From: Anabas testudineus
Lineage: Eukaryota; Chordata; Actinopteri; Anabantiformes; Anabantidae
Assembly (NCBI RefSeq): GCF_900324465.2
Contig: NC_046617.1
Location: 4,491,223 to 4,555,222 of the forward strand
DNA length: 64,000 nt
Direction of reading: 5' to 3'
Shown here: positions 1-12,849 of the stretch, in pieces
Position numbering within the stretch: the first letter of the stretch is position 1
Layout: each line of letters begins with the position of its first letter
The notes under the pieces: generated by a model
Databases searched by the model: none
What the model was told of the DNA's origin: nothing
The model's input: the letters and a program-made list of their open reading frames with translations, nothing else
Program-made: the position numbers and the translations under genes

Positions 1-46
<46 letters not shown>

Positions 47-59
47 TGTGTGTGTGTGT
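1..59. repeat. (TG)n microsatellite
   Basis: A run of TG dinucleotides with one GA interruption near 45-46. It lies in the intron just before the zinc-finger exon. The run reaches the left window edge, so its full length is unknown. Confidence 0.97.
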
Positions 60-112
60 TTAGACACATCAAAACTTCCTGTCTGATTTGGATGTATTTT
101 TTCTTGCTGCAG

Positions 113-1188
113 GTGACAGACACACTGGAGTACATTAAGTCAGACCACCACGTGGACTTGCAGTGTTACTACACCACAGAGCTGGGCTCCTTGAAGTCTG
201 AATACCCAGACTCTATGTCCGCTCACCTGCAACACAACGGCCTGGAGTCTATCCACATGGCGGAGCTCCGCACCGAGCTCAACAAGCTCCGACCTGACAC
301 TTTGCTAATGGATGGCATTGGAAAACTGGACCCTGAGTTTGGAGGGGGCAGCCTGTATGAGCTGCAGCCTGCTGAGGACAGGAAGACGTCTGCATCGGTG
401 TCAGGGGCGGTGACAGGGCAGGGAGGGGGGAGTGGGACTCTTGCCATCACAACCAAAACCCAGAGCCCTACAGTGAGGAAACCTCGTAACATGCAGGGGG
501 AGAAGCCATTCTCCTGCACACAGTGTGGGAAGAACTTCAGCACGCTGGGAAACCTGAAAACCCACCAACGTATCCACACCGGGGAGCGACCGTACACCTG
601 CTCACAGTGTGGTAAGAGCTTCGGTCAGGCAGGAAACCTTAAACGACACCAGCTGATTCACACTGGCCAGAAGCCATATGTGTGTGCTCACTGCCCTAAA
701 GGCTTCACCAAGGCCGACGACCTGCGATCACACCAGCGGCTTCACACCGGTGAGCGTCCGTTCATCTGTGTCACCTGTGGGAAAAGCTTCGGCCAGTCAA
801 AAGAGCTAAAGGCTCATCAGCTGAGCCACACGGGCGAGAGGCCATACTGCTGCCAGCACTGCGGCAAGAGCTTCACCAAGGAAACCAGCTATCGCAACCA
901 CGTGCAGATCCACACAGGTGAGAAACCGTTCACCTGTTCACAGTGTGGAAAAACTTTCAGCAACTCCGGCGTGTTAAAAACCCACGAGAAGATCCACACG
1001 GGCGAGCGGCCGTTTGGCTGTACGCAGTGCGGGAAGAGCTTCGGCCGCCTTGGGCACCTAAAGGCTCATCAGCAGATCCACACAGGGGAGCGGCCATACG
1101 CCTGCCCCCAGTGTGGGAAGACTTTCAGCCAGTCTGGTCACCTCAAAGCACACGAGCAGATCCACAAACGAGAGCGAGTGGACACAGC

Positions 1189-1232
<44 letters not shown>

Positions 1233-1255
1233 CCATGGGCAGTGACAGTAGCTAA
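113..1255 (+). CDS. C2H2 zinc-finger protein, terminal coding exon (5' part outside window)
   Basis: This is the last coding exon of a probable nuclear DNA-binding transcription factor. A pyrimidine-rich tract ending in CAG at 110-112 is the splice acceptor, and the frame is open to TAA at 1253-1255 (380 codons plus stop). The first ~125 residues are non-finger sequence beginning [13 protein letters not shown]. Eight consecutive C2H2 fingers follow (about 500-1170), each C-x2-C-x12-H-x3-H and joined by TGE[RK]P[FY]-type linkers; one linker reads TGQKPY. After the last finger comes a short basic stretch and a poly-Ser run coded by (AGC)n. The tight linkers imply sequence-specific DNA contact. 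The upstream exons and any BTB, KRAB or SCAN domain lie outside the window, so the gene cannot be named. It faces the keratin array tail to tail and is probably unrelated to it in function. Confidence 0.93.
1192..1232 (+). repeat. (AGC)n trinucleotide run coding poly-Ser
   Basis: A trinucleotide repeat inside the zinc-finger CDS, read in frame as about 13 serines just before the C-terminus. Such runs often vary in length between individuals, so the Ser count may be polymorphic. Confidence 0.92.
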
Positions 1256-4200
1256 AAGAAAGTCCATACCCTTTAACCTCTCGGAAAAACAAAGTATTAT
1301 TCCTCTTTTTTATAAATGCTATATATAAATTTTTTCCTTATGAATTTTTTCTTACATTTTCATACCTTTTGTGCTCTTTTGCATTATATATGTAGGCAGG
1401 GTGGACTTTGACTGATTTGCTCTTATGCAAGTGTCTGTATGTGCGTGTACATGTTGTGTACTGTGTGTCTGTGGGTGGGTGTGATACTCTGGGGCTTGTA
1501 GATAATCTTTCAACTGGTCTGTCTGAACTGTAATGAGTGTAGAGTATCCCTCTGGAGGACCAAGTACCAGTACTTATTTTCGGAGTATTTACTGATACAC
1601 AAGCACAAATATTTCAGTGACCAAGTTTAATTACTTCAAGTTTTTTTACTGAAACAGGCCAGCAGCTCCTCAGTGACCAGGACCCCGTTTACTGGTATGA
1701 ATCCATCTCAGAATTCAACAGTGTTTTATCAAGTCCGTTAAAATTTCAACACATTTCTCAAAGCCTTACCTCAGAGCGTACACGCACTGTTATGATCTTC
1801 TTAACGTTGCCAAAATACACTATAAAGTAATGTGGTGTATTTAAATGTGTCTGTAAGATGTATTATGTATTAAACATACATACATAAATCACAAAGCGTA
1901 AAAGCTGTAAGATGAGATAAAGAAATGTTTTGTACTCATTCTCAATGAAAATGAGGCCTGTATTCAGTCAACAGTCAGATTTCAACTTGCTGTTTTGCTG
2001 ATGTATTTTAAGTCGGTTCAATCGAATTGCATCAGTCATTTAGTCAGATTGTACTCCCCCCTCAGTGTAAAGTGGGTGAGAGCTGTGCAACTTTTGCGCA
2101 TTCATTGTCCAGAAAACCGGACTAGCTCTCTGGATCAACACATCTTAGCCACTGTAACCAATGTTTTATCCAAAAACGTAGCAGCAAGAACGAGGTAAAA
2201 ATAATTATTAGCTGCTTTCTTGCTTTGATTTTTGTTATTCAGTCAGTAGCTTAGTCTGTAAAAGCTGAGCTGCAACTTTTTTTTAATGGTCAGTTTGGTC
2301 AAAACCCAAAGCATACATCCTAACATTTGAGAAGCTGAAAACATCAGATGTTCAAGCATAGAAACAATGAAGATGTTGATAAAACTGGAGATTTAACTTA
2401 CAGTGATGTAAAACCTTTTATTGTCAAAACTCTTTTCTTGCTTAAGTTTACGTCCTTAATATTTAACAGTGGATTTTATTTGTTACTGACTGAATGTTGT
2501 AAAAAAAATAAAATAAAACATAAAAACGCACACAATGACAGATCAGCTGTATGTACGTTGATATAACTTGATAATGGAGATGATAGTCGTATTCAGGTAC
2601 AGCCACTGTTGCCATGTAAATGAGCCACAAAATGTGCATCTATGCTGGTTAAACGTGAAAAATGTCAGCACAGCACTTTGAACTGTAAGAGGAATGTGGC
2701 CAGTTCCAGTGTGAAGCACAAATAAAACCTCAAATCAATCACTAGTGGATTTGTGAATATGCACATTACCAGTGAAGATCACTATACTTAAAATCACTGT
2801 GATTAGTTTTGAAAAAGATAAAAACAAGACACACAAACTGAGATAAAGAGGAATAAAACAATAAAAAGTAGCTTTTGCCTTTTTGTCCAATGTGGACTGA
2901 AAATAATTTTAATGTCATCAGACTACCTAACAGGATGTCAGTGTTTCTAGTGTTTCAGTTTCTACACTTAAAAATGAAGTCATGAAGTTTTTGTACCCTC
3001 TTCTCATCTGGAGCGTCTTTTGATTGTATCATTAAAGCTCAAAGACTGGTGTTATTGGTAAATGGGGCCCTGGTCCAGATTCCTGTCTACGTGTTGACAG
3101 CATTACTGTACCCTAACTCGGAGTACATTTCAACCTTTTGCCAACAGTGTGTGAGTACTTTCTTTTGAGTACTTGCTACCAGTATGCTAGTATATTACTT
3201 GCAGGTGTGGGTACTCCCAGACGCACACAGTTACTGTATTATTAAAAAATTGATTATATCGTTTTGTTTTTTATTTGAATTTGTTTTTAATTGCCCAGTA
3301 TTGATTAGTCACGAGACACCACAGTGATCCTTTGTGTTGTTGATGATAATCAGCTGATTCCACATTGCATTGTTTTAGCAGAATCAAAATCATTCCAGTA
3401 TTATTACGTCAACAGCTCAGTTTTCAGTGATTGGGTTTCAACAGGACCAAACACATCAGCACAATGGAACCCAGCAACTCCCATTTCCCCCTTCCTGTCC
3501 AGATCGCTCACTGTGTACAAATCTATCGATAATGTCATTCTGGAGCAACATGTAATGACGTTATTTAAAAAAAAAAAAAAAAAACTTAAAAAAAAAGGCA
3601 AAAAAGACAAAGGTGATGCAGCATCTTGTACTGAAAAAGAACTATTAAAGAAACTAATGGCACTTCCTGCTCTGTTTGGGATCTGTTTGTCTATTTGGTT
3701 TCAATGTTAATCCAAGTGGTTCGTTAGAATTGCACTTGACTGGACTTCGATGTGTGTGTAATATTCGTTACAAGAACCAGAATCAGTACCTCAAGAAAAA
3801 AATGCATTTTTGTCCACAAAGTAAAATAGTCTTGTGTTCTAGGGTTAAGAATGTGAATCTCCAAGTATTTATATGAGTGTCCTGTAGAGGGTTAGGAATA
3901 TTTCCCATCTCTACTATCTTTCACATGATGTGAACGCGCATTAACACTAAACACAGATCACACCGAGGCTGATGGAAATGTCGATATTTTTCAGGCGTTT
4001 GTTTTATGTAATACTTGTGCAAGGAAAGCCTTCGTTCAAAACATATTGTAGTGAGTTCTGTCTTGTTCTCACAGTGACTTGTTTGTCTATTCTTATAATA
4101 TTCTACTTAAAATTAGGACTCTCAACGCATTGTGACTTTTTATGGAAGTAGTGAGATAAAGAGATTGATGTACAATCATATATTAGATTTTTATTTTAGA

Positions 4201-4340
4201 TGTCAGGTCTCCACACTAATGAGAGAGCTCCTGTTAGAGCTCAGAGTGATGCATTTCGATGTAACGCTTCAGTTTTTGTTGACTCGTCAAACAAACCCAG
4301 GTGATAAAGTTGAACACTCTTGCTCAGAAACATGCAGACA
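1256..4340. other. Zinc-finger 3' UTR and intergenic spacer
   Basis: AT-rich and without a convincing ORF. Candidate polyadenylation signals (AATAAA) for the zinc-finger gene occur at 2507-2512, 2512-2517 and 2721-2726; which one is used cannot be told from sequence. An A-rich stretch (3567-3597) accounts for a Lys-rich spurious ORF. I see no other gene here. Confidence 0.6.
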
Positions 4341-4361
4341 CTGAGTTGAGTTTAAGCGAGT

Positions 4362-4367
4362 TTTATT
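4362..4367 (-). terminator. Poly(A) signal AATAAA of keratin A
   Basis: AATAAA on the minus strand, about 230 nt after the stop of keratin A and the first canonical signal seen downstream of it. Confidence 0.7.
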
Positions 4368-4598
4368 CCTTGAAGCAGCAGACAGACTGCAGACCCCAAC
4401 CCAGACCAACAAGGAAGTTTCAATCTTGCTCACGTTGAACTCATGGTTTAATGTACAGAAGAAAACAAGTGTGAAGTGACAGATCTGCAGCCTGGCGAAG
4501 ACAGAAACTCAGGAGGAGGTGCTTCGTCATTCGGCATGCAGACAGGTGATAGGCTGAGATTTGACTCCTCCCAGGGTCAGACAGACAGGTAACTGCGC

Positions 4599-7500
4599 TC
4601 AGATTTTCTCCTCAACGACCTTTGTGATGATTGTTGTGGAGGTGGTGGATGTGGAGGTGGCGGAAGAGGACGAGGAGGACGAGACGGAAGAGCTAAGGGA
4701 CAGAAAAGGTCAGAGAAACACATGAGAGACGGCTCTTAGATGTAGTTTTAAGATAATGGCAGTCACAGTTTAACAGGCCCAGTCGTGTGCCACACTGGAC
4801 TGAATCTCTGATCTCCTCTTACCCGAATCCCTCTCCGTCCAGGAGCCTCCTGTACTCCTCAATCTCCTTCTCCAGTCTGGTCTTGATGTCCAGCAGCAAC
4901 TGGTACTCTTGTCCCTGTCTCTCCAGGTCAGCTCTCAGCTGCACCAGCTGCTCCTCCAAACCGCTCACCTGCACAGTCACACGGGTGGAGACTGTCTCAG
5001 TGCTAATGTTTTAATTGAGCAAATAGGCTTTAATGCAGTTTACCACCCTGTCGGGGTCCTGCTGCTCACCTGGTGCTGGAATCCGTTCAGCTTCAGGGAA
5101 TAGCGGCTCTGGATGTCAGCCAGTGTGGCTTCAAGAGATGCTTTCTACAGAGACAAAGAGGAGTTAGAGGACAGAAAGTGGAGCACTGGACAGCCACATG
5201 TAGGCAATAATAGACAGCAGAGGAAAGAAACCACCTTACTAACTAACTGGGTCGTTACTTAATGGTGTAGTTTCCTGCAGTTAAATCTTTCTCTTTGAGA
5301 CAGTTTTCACTTTACATTCATCCCGTTCTCACCATGCTGAGCTGTGACTGGAGCTCGATCTCCAGACTCTGCAGCTGGCTCTTCACGTCCTTCACCTCTG
5401 TGGTTGTTGATTTCAGCGTTATCTCTGTGGCCTCCACCTCCTTGTTGAGGACCTCCGTCTGAAAGGAGAAGGAGAGCAGGATGTCACCAAAATAGACTGT
5501 TGTTATGACCCATTACCAGACTGGACTTTGTTTCCTACCTTGGCGTGGAACCAGCCTTCCAGTTCTCTGGTGTGCTTGGCGGCAACAGCTTCATAGTGTT
5601 CTCTGATCTCCTCCATGACCCTGGTGAGGTCCTCCTGAGGAGCGGCGTCCACCTCCACGTTCACCTGACCAGACACATGAGTACGGAAGGACACCAAGTC
5701 CTGCAAGAGGAGAGAGGCTGGGGTCAGTCGGGACACAACTTGAGAGGACCACCTTTGACCACAGAGGACAAGAACCTGTGCTGTGGATTTCAGAAAGATC
5801 TCAGTACCTCCTCGTGGTTCTTCTTCATGGACACCAGTTCATCCTTCAGGCTGTCGATCTGCAGGGCCAGGTCGGACTTGGTTACGCCCAGCTCTCCCAG
5901 CAGCAGCTTGAGCCCGGCGATGTCAGCCTCCACCGACTGACGCATGGACAGCTCGGTTTCAAACCTGCAGAAAGAGACGTCATTACGGCTTGTTGAATGA
6001 TCTAAACCCTCTAGTTTAAATGAGCCTTTGTTAAGCTGTTAGAAATAGAAATAGAAATAAAAATAGAAACACCCATCAAAACTAATACTATACCAAATAC
6101 TTCTGAAACACAGCACATTAATAAAAGGAGGACTCGCTGAAGGATAGTTATAAAAAGCAGTTGAGATTTAAGAGGCTGCCCTAGAAGATTTTATTGATCC
6201 TAATTTGAGGCCATGTTACTACTATTTACTTCCAGTAGTTTGTACTGGGTGTTTTTTTTTTGTTACAGTAGATCAACGTGCTGCAGTTTCCACAGCAGCC
6301 ACCAGAGAGAGTGATGCATGTACTGTCGCCACCTGCAACAACAAGCTGTAGAAAATCCTGCTGCTGATCTGACATAGAAAGCATAGGAACAACACCTTTC
6401 AGATTTAAAAGCATGCATCAACGTGAGTGTGAAATTCAAAAAAGAAAATAACAGTAGGGAAAAATAATAAAGGTAAAGAAAGAGGTTCCCACTTGACTCT
6501 GAAGTCGTCCTGAGCCAGCTTGGCGTTGTCGACACTCAGCAGGACGGTGCTATTGGCGATGATGGAGTCCTGAATCTGAAATATACACATTTAAAATTAA
6601 GGCATTTTAACCAGATCAGAAAATAAAACATGAGTTCTGTTACTGAAACATCAATCTATAGCAGACAAGAGGTGGAACTTCCATTCAAGTTACACATTAT
6701 GACTTCAAATAGTAAAATCTATCTTTAATGGTAAAAACCAGTTTGACCAGTACATTTTTTGCTCTTTTTTTGAGTCTGCTGCAGTAAATCAGATGTTCCA
6801 ACTTTATGGTCGTTTGTGTGACACTTCACATCAGAGTTTTTTAGCTGTGGCAGCCTCACCTGGATCACTTCCACACAGGTGTGGCCAACCTACTTTTACA
6901 GAGACATCCATATGATGACTGACAGTCCACTGCCTCAAATTACAGAATCCCCCCTTCACTTTATCACTGATGTTTTCTTTTTCTCTATTTATTGCGGTTT
7001 CTTTTTCCTCACCTGCTGCCGTGGTTACATTTTTTTTTCAATATTAACAGTTATTTATCTTTTTCTTGTTGATCTGTTAGATAATGGCAGCATTATTACT
7101 AGAAAGCCAGATGGCCTGGCAGTTTTCGATGTATTCATTGGGTGCAATTTTGTATTTTCCTGCAGAAAGAAATACAGATAAAAAAGAACTTTAGCAGCAG
7201 ATGTCTTGAAGTTCTGTTATTTGTTTTTGTTTAGCTACTTATTCCTTTACTTGTGGTTTGATGTATGGAAGCCAAGTGCTGCCCATGTTTGTTATAATTA
7301 TTTGACCTACAGCCACTTTTGACTCCCACAGCCTGTGAGGTTGGAAGAAAACGTCCCTTTAAAAGACTTCACAGATGATGTTTTCCTCACCTTGCCCTGA
7401 AGGTCTGCGATGGTGGCGAAGAAGGCGCTGTAGTCCCTGGAAGCGGGGCCGGCCTTGCTCTCAACAAACTGTCTGATCTTCAGCTCCAGCTCGGCGTTGG

Positions 7501-7894
7501 CCTTCTCCAGGGCTGACACCTTGGCAAGGTATGTTGCCAGGCGGTCGTTCAGGTTCTGCATGGTGAACTTCTCATTGCCAATGACGCTGTCATCTGCTGC
7601 TCCTCCACCAAATCCGGCACCACCACCGAATCCGGCACCACCACCAAATCCGGCACCACCACCGAATCCGGCACCACCACCGAATCCAGAACCACCACCG
7701 AAACCTGCCCCCGCTCCAGCACCGAAGCCAAACCCACTGCCACTGCCACTGGCTGCAGAGAAGCTCCTTCTGGCCTGGGAGACCCTAACACCAACACCTC
7801 CTGCTCCTCCTGCCATGCTGAGGGAGCTCAAGCCTCCGCCATAGGACACTCGCCCCCCGCCAATGGAGCTCCGTGAAGCAAATACTGTGGCCAT
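4599..7894 (-). CDS. Type I keratin A (8 coding exons, 448 aa)
   Basis: Acidic keratin that would pair with a type II keratin to build 10-nm epithelial filaments. Coding exons in transcription order: 7894-7391, 6575-6493, 5964-5808, 5700-5539, 5458-5333, 5144-5070, 4968-4823, 4692-4599. The total is 1347 nt, in frame throughout, with GT-AG borders. The head (residues 1-106) is Gly/Ser-rich with FGGGAG loops. The rod opens at residue 107 with [13 protein letters not shown], the helix initiation motif, and closes near 414 with EYRRLLDGE. The tail is short and Ser/Thr-rich, ending VVEEKI. The usual single 221-nt exon 6 is split by a 101-bp intron after 75 nt (75+146=221), in phase 0; keratin B has the same split. 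Introns 1 (815 bp) and 2 (528 bp) hold nothing recognisable. The ATG is chosen because it starts [10 protein letters not shown] about 100 bp downstream of a TATA box. Which named fish keratin this is cannot be told. Confidence 0.95.
7602..7703 (-). repeat. 18-bp minisatellite coding Gly loops in keratin A head
   Basis: About six tandem copies of an 18-bp unit coding GFGGGA, including one GFGGGS variant. Gly loops are typical of keratin heads, and tandem units like this change copy number easily. The other strand gives a Pro-rich ORF that is only a shadow. Confidence 0.9.
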
Positions 7895-7992
7895 GACGAT
7901 GGAGTCAAAGAAGAGGAGGTGCCTGTCAGCCTGTCTTCTCCAGTGGAGGGAATAGGAGAGGAGAGAAGTGAGGAGAGACGGATCAGTTTGCT

Positions 7993-8002
7993 CCTTATAA
8001 AG
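7993..8002 (-). promoter_or_regulatory. TATA box of keratin A
   Basis: CTTTATAAGG on the minus strand, about 100 bp upstream of the ATG. A G/C-rich GT-box (GGGGGTGGGG on the plus strand, about 8034-8043) lies upstream and would suit Sp1/KLF factors, known regulators of epithelial keratins. Binding is inferred only. Confidence 0.75.
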
Positions 8003-8709
8003 GTGCTCAGGTGGGCTGAGCTGCTGCAGGTGAGGGGGTGGGGTCGCCGAGCCACATCCCTAGATGTGGAATCTAACACATTACGTTTTCTCAGGTATAG
8101 TTTGGAGGTATTCCCTTATACTTGCACTGATACTTACTTATTATTTAATGCTCATTTTTCTACCATTTTCCTCCATTTCTGAGGGAGATCATGTAAAAAT
8201 TAAATCCATCCTTCTCCCTTACACTGCTGTAGCGTGTTTTAGGTTAATCACACTTTTTATAATAATATCTTCACAGTTTGCTTGTTTTGTCTTTTTGTCC
8301 TGTGTTGTTTTCGTGTGAGCACCTAGGAATTACAAATAAGTAGGGCCCATTTTCCATCTCCACATCTTCTGTGCATCTTTGTGCATCAATACACTGGGTC
8401 CCAGTTCGTTTTAGAACAGATCTTCAAATTATTTTAATGATAGCTACATGTAAAACCCACCAAACAACTTAGTACCACATACTCATATGTACGTGGTGAC
8501 CCATGGGAGTGCCTGATCTGGAGGCTGCATCCAGCTTCATGTAATTAAAGAATCATCAGTAGAAATGCAGAGTGTGAAAAAGAGCTACTTTTCTATCTAA
8601 ATAGTATGAGTAACTCTCAGTACAGGTAAAAGTAACGTTCTCAAAATATGATAGCATAAAGTGGAAATACTCGAGTACAGTACTATAATACTTTGAAGTT
8701 TCTTTCTAC

Positions 8710-8731
8710 CACCCCCCCCCCCCCCCCCCCC
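8710..8731. repeat. Poly-C (poly-G) tract
   Basis: An uninterrupted run of about 22 C. It could form quadruplex or i-motif structures, but is also a region where sequencing length errors are likely. Confidence 0.9.
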
Positions 8732-9806
8732 GGTCTTTTTCTGGGTTCTGTCACATATATGTGTTAGATAACACTCCGTATTTGCATGAACAGTATCTCT
8801 TGTTCCTGCTTGAGGTGGGTTCTGTCTCACTACAAAGAGCTCACAGTGTGGAGGTGATGGCAGCAGCTGAAATGCCTCCTGGCACCAGCTCTCATCTATC
8901 ACCTGACAGCGTCACACTGTTCTTTGGGTGAACTGTATGCTGTGGGAAAACGCCCCTGGGTGACAGAGAGGGAGAAGGAGAGTGGATGGTTTGTTGTATT
9001 GTCATGGTGACCCACAGCTCGACTGGGCTCTGGTGTCTTATATAGGAGCTACTTAGTAAGTTATATGACTATAACTGAGCTGTGATGTGTGTATGTGTGT
9101 GTGTGTGTTATGGCTTTAAACCAACTAACTCGCTATATAGACTACCAGGTATTGTTATTTTTTTTACAGGGATATTATATCTATACTTGAGATGCTCAGA
9201 CAAATCTTTACAGCTCAAGTGCAATAAATGTTGTTTTGTACATAAACTATACTAGTATTTGAAGAGTGCAATTGAGCTGCAGATTTACAAGCATGTATTG
9301 TAAAAGCAAACTGTTACGCCCATGAATACATTAAGAAACTGGATACCAGATTACAACTTGCTCAATTCATTCCCATGAAAGTTGCTCTGTGGTGCATGCA
9401 AAGTCTTTTACGCCTTTCTGCAGTCGAACCTCTTGAGTTTATGCATCCATTAATGAGCATAAATCAAATAATCCTGTGGACTTTCCAGTGCGTATCACGT
9501 TCAGCATTCAAACCCCAGTAACACTGAGCTTTTACATTAACTGTATCCTCTGTAAGGACTTTATAAGAGAAAGAACTTTAAAACAGATCTAGAGATGAGC
9601 GATATTTAATGCACACTACATCAGTCAGGCATTTAGAGTTCATCTGTTTAACTAGCAGCAGAGAGAGTTTTCATCTGCGGAATGACAAGAGGTGCATCTG
9701 ATTGATGGGCAGCACTCTGCTACCACTTGTACCAGCCCCAACCCTGCAGCCAGTAAAGGGCTTAACCTTGAATGGTGGGAATGATTTGCAGCCAAAAGAT
9801 TCTTTG

Positions 9807-9967
9807 CACGCATAAGTGCAGGTATGCATATTAAAAGCTCCTATATGGACATTTTCACCTGCAGGTAGAAGCTACATGTCAGTGCTATGCATTTATGCGT
9901 GCAGGTATGTGCAGATAAATCACTTCTCTATGTACCTTTATATCTGCAGGCAGAAACTACATGCCAA
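9807..9967. repeat. Imperfect two-copy tandem repeat, unit about 80 bp
   Basis: Two adjacent diverged copies. Each begins with GTGCAGGTATG and ends with CTGCAGG(T/C)AGAA(G/A)CTACATG. No coding capacity seen. Confidence 0.65.
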
Positions 9968-12849
9968 GTCACCTCTCTACAGTTTCAAGTGAAATGACTG
10001 GGGTCAAGACTTCATGGGTGCACTTTATATGCCAGTCATTGTGAATTGACCTATTAGTGTCTGTCAATGGTCTTTACAGAGCAGTCATTTCACAGGTCCA
10101 GTGATGAAAGCATCAATAATCTCGTCTTCAGTTTAATGTTGAGCAATCACAGAACAGTTTGCACGGAAATGTGAAGATACAGTATTAATGTAGATCAGCA
10201 GTACAGCGCAGTATTACATGTGTGTATTGTTACAGAGTAACACTCAAGAAGTTTCCGCCATGGTGGACTGGTCTGGTTTTTTCTGTCTCTACATGACAGT
10301 GCACCTTGTTTGTAACAATGGGCTCCAAAGGACACGCCCCCTCCACTGAAAGTCAATGAGACCAGAGGTTGAGGTTTTTGATGCACCTCTCTGTTGCAAG
10401 AAGTGCTAATAATGATATGATAATGATAATGATATATAATAAATAGCTTCTTTTGGAAAAAAAAAACTGTTTCATTATATCAGCTGTTGTTCAACAAGGC
10501 ATACTTCAAGATCCGATGTACATCGTTGTCATTACTTACTTTTGCCCCCAACATCTGATGTTTTCATAGAAGTGTGAACAAACAATTTTATTAATTTCAT
10601 GTCAGATTAAATTTCAGAGTTTGCAGGTTGAGAGTAGGGTTACATAACAGCAGGGAGGCTGACAGGTGCCCTGAGGGGGGGGGAAATCAATTCTATAGAA
10701 AACGTCTGATTCAGCTTTTACTGCCATAACTGCAAATCATCAGATCAGATCAGTCAAACGATAAAAATGCACACTATCAACAGCCTAATCTAATTAATTC
10801 AACACTTCTCACTGATAAGATATGTATGTCAGCTGCTGTGCCAGCCCATTAAAACTGAAACACATCTCTTCCAGTTTACCGGGCTCACAAGCCATCTGTG
10901 AAAACCTGTTTTAATGTTGTAAAGCATCAGATTTTATTTCTCTACCAACCAGCGTTTTGAGAGAATATGAGCGAACTGTCAGGGAGGTACAAGTAGTAAA
11001 ATAACGCCGGAGGCTGCTGCTTTTCTTTACCGTGTTCAGTGATTCATACACTTAAGTGGCACTCCAGTGTTTGTGTGTATTTCTGAGGGACAGACCGAGT
11101 TCAGACAGTGAGGAGTTTCTAACATGACAACATTTTAAGTTACAGTCCCTCTCTGAAATGACTGGAATTCATTTATGTTTACTTTAAAATCACAGGAGGA
11201 AAATAAGAAGGAGGACGTTCAGACCCAGCTGTGCTGGACCTGAGAACAGAGGCGCTACAGAAATATAAAAAAAAAAGAAACCACTGGTGTACTGAGCAAC
11301 GTCCACAGAGTGGGTTGGTTGAGGAAGCACGGTGAGAGCTGTGAAGAGCGTCATAATCCAACCGCTTCAGCACTTCTGTCCCAAGTTCTGGTTTGTTTTT
11401 CACTGTACCAGTGTAAACATGCCCCATATTAAGACTATTATTGATGAAGTTTTGGCAAATGTTCAATAAGGAAGATCTTTACAGTTTTGGGTATTTCTGC
11501 TAAATCTTCCCTCCTCACTTCTTCTTTCCCACACTAACAGTCAGAAATTGGTTCCTGGAAAAACACTGAGTGTCTTTTAACTTAGGAAGTTCTTTCTATC
11601 TATGGATTTATACTTTTAGGGATATGGCATTTCCCCCCACATGCGTCGCACATGGGGGAAAACATTTGGCCAGCTCCCTTTGTCTGGGCGTCCAGACCAC
11701 ACTAAACACACATCAACAACCCGCTGGAGATCAAGTTGAATCTATTTGACCGTGTTTTTTGAGGCACAAACCTTTGAAACAGTTCATCTTCTGTCTGTGT
11801 CAGAAGCACCAGATTTCTTGCTGTTTGTCTAACCGATGACATCAACCGATGACAGTGGTAAAAGATCTTTGAAGTAAACACTAACAATGGTCCTGGAGGA
11901 CAGACGTTTCAGATATTACTTAAGGTTAAGACACTTCTTGAGCACATTCATGGCATATTTGGTGAAGTGTGTGGGAGTAACAGTCACAGTCATGTTTGCT
12001 CCTATTATGTGACTGTGTAACGTGAGATCTCCACAGCTTCTAACTCCTCAATTTAGGGATTTAATGCAAGTCAGTACAAGGTCTTTACAATTACAGTCGT
12101 ATAAATCCATAGATAGACAGTCCATCTATGTTAAGCTCTGTCTCCTGCAGGGCAGTGGTGATTCACATAGTGGATTCACATAGGAACTCATCTCCAGACT
12201 TACAGCTAAATTGGTTTCAGTCTGCATGCAGTTTGTTAATCTGCACACGTAAAACAGTGCCAAAGAGTTTGTCCAAAAAGGAAAAGTATTGCTGTCTAAT
12301 ATGTGCTAAAGAATGAAGCCCACAGAGGTGATAATGAATATCTCATCTTTGATGAGGGAAGGGAATTAAATCTCTCCTGATCCCAGGCGTAGAGCAACAG
12401 CCTGCAGAGCTGCAGAGGAAGCCAAGGCACCGAGAGGGTTTTGAGGATAAAAAGTCACAAGAATAAAAAAAAAAAAAAAAAAAAGAGACATGATTTCAAA
12501 ACTGTGACTGAAGAGGATCAACAACAGAGCAAGAACAGAATCCATGTCCCCAGAAGGACCAGAAGAGGGCAGCATGGTCTCTATGGGGAGTAGTTTTAAT
12601 GTGTCACACAAAGCTTGGAGATAAAAACCTGAGTGTGTGGGACGTACTTATACATGACGAGGGTGAGACTGAACATTTAATCTGAAAGTCTATTATTTGT
12701 AAAAACAGGTTCATTGAAAAAAAAAAAAAGATTCTGATTATTTATTTCCTACAGGAGGATACTGTAACTCATTATTTCTATTTCATTTATAATTTATTTA
12801 GCATGTTCTATGTCTATTTGTCTTTTATCTTTCTATAGGATTTTATTAT

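Noticed and set aside
7455-7844. Plus-strand Pro-rich ORF opposite the keratin A head
   Set aside because: It is the antisense of the Gly-loop minisatellite; the minus strand has the full keratin gene structure.
10195-10386. Minus-strand 63-codon ORF
   Set aside because: The DNA (GAAGTTTCCGCCATGGTGGA and AAAGTCAATGAGACCAGAGG) looks like a dispersed fish repeat, but I could not assign a family or borders, so it is not listed.
11632-11663. Apparent palindrome of C-run, ACATGCG and G-run
   Set aside because: Only the outer C/G runs pair; the inner bases are not reverse complements, so the hairpin is weak.
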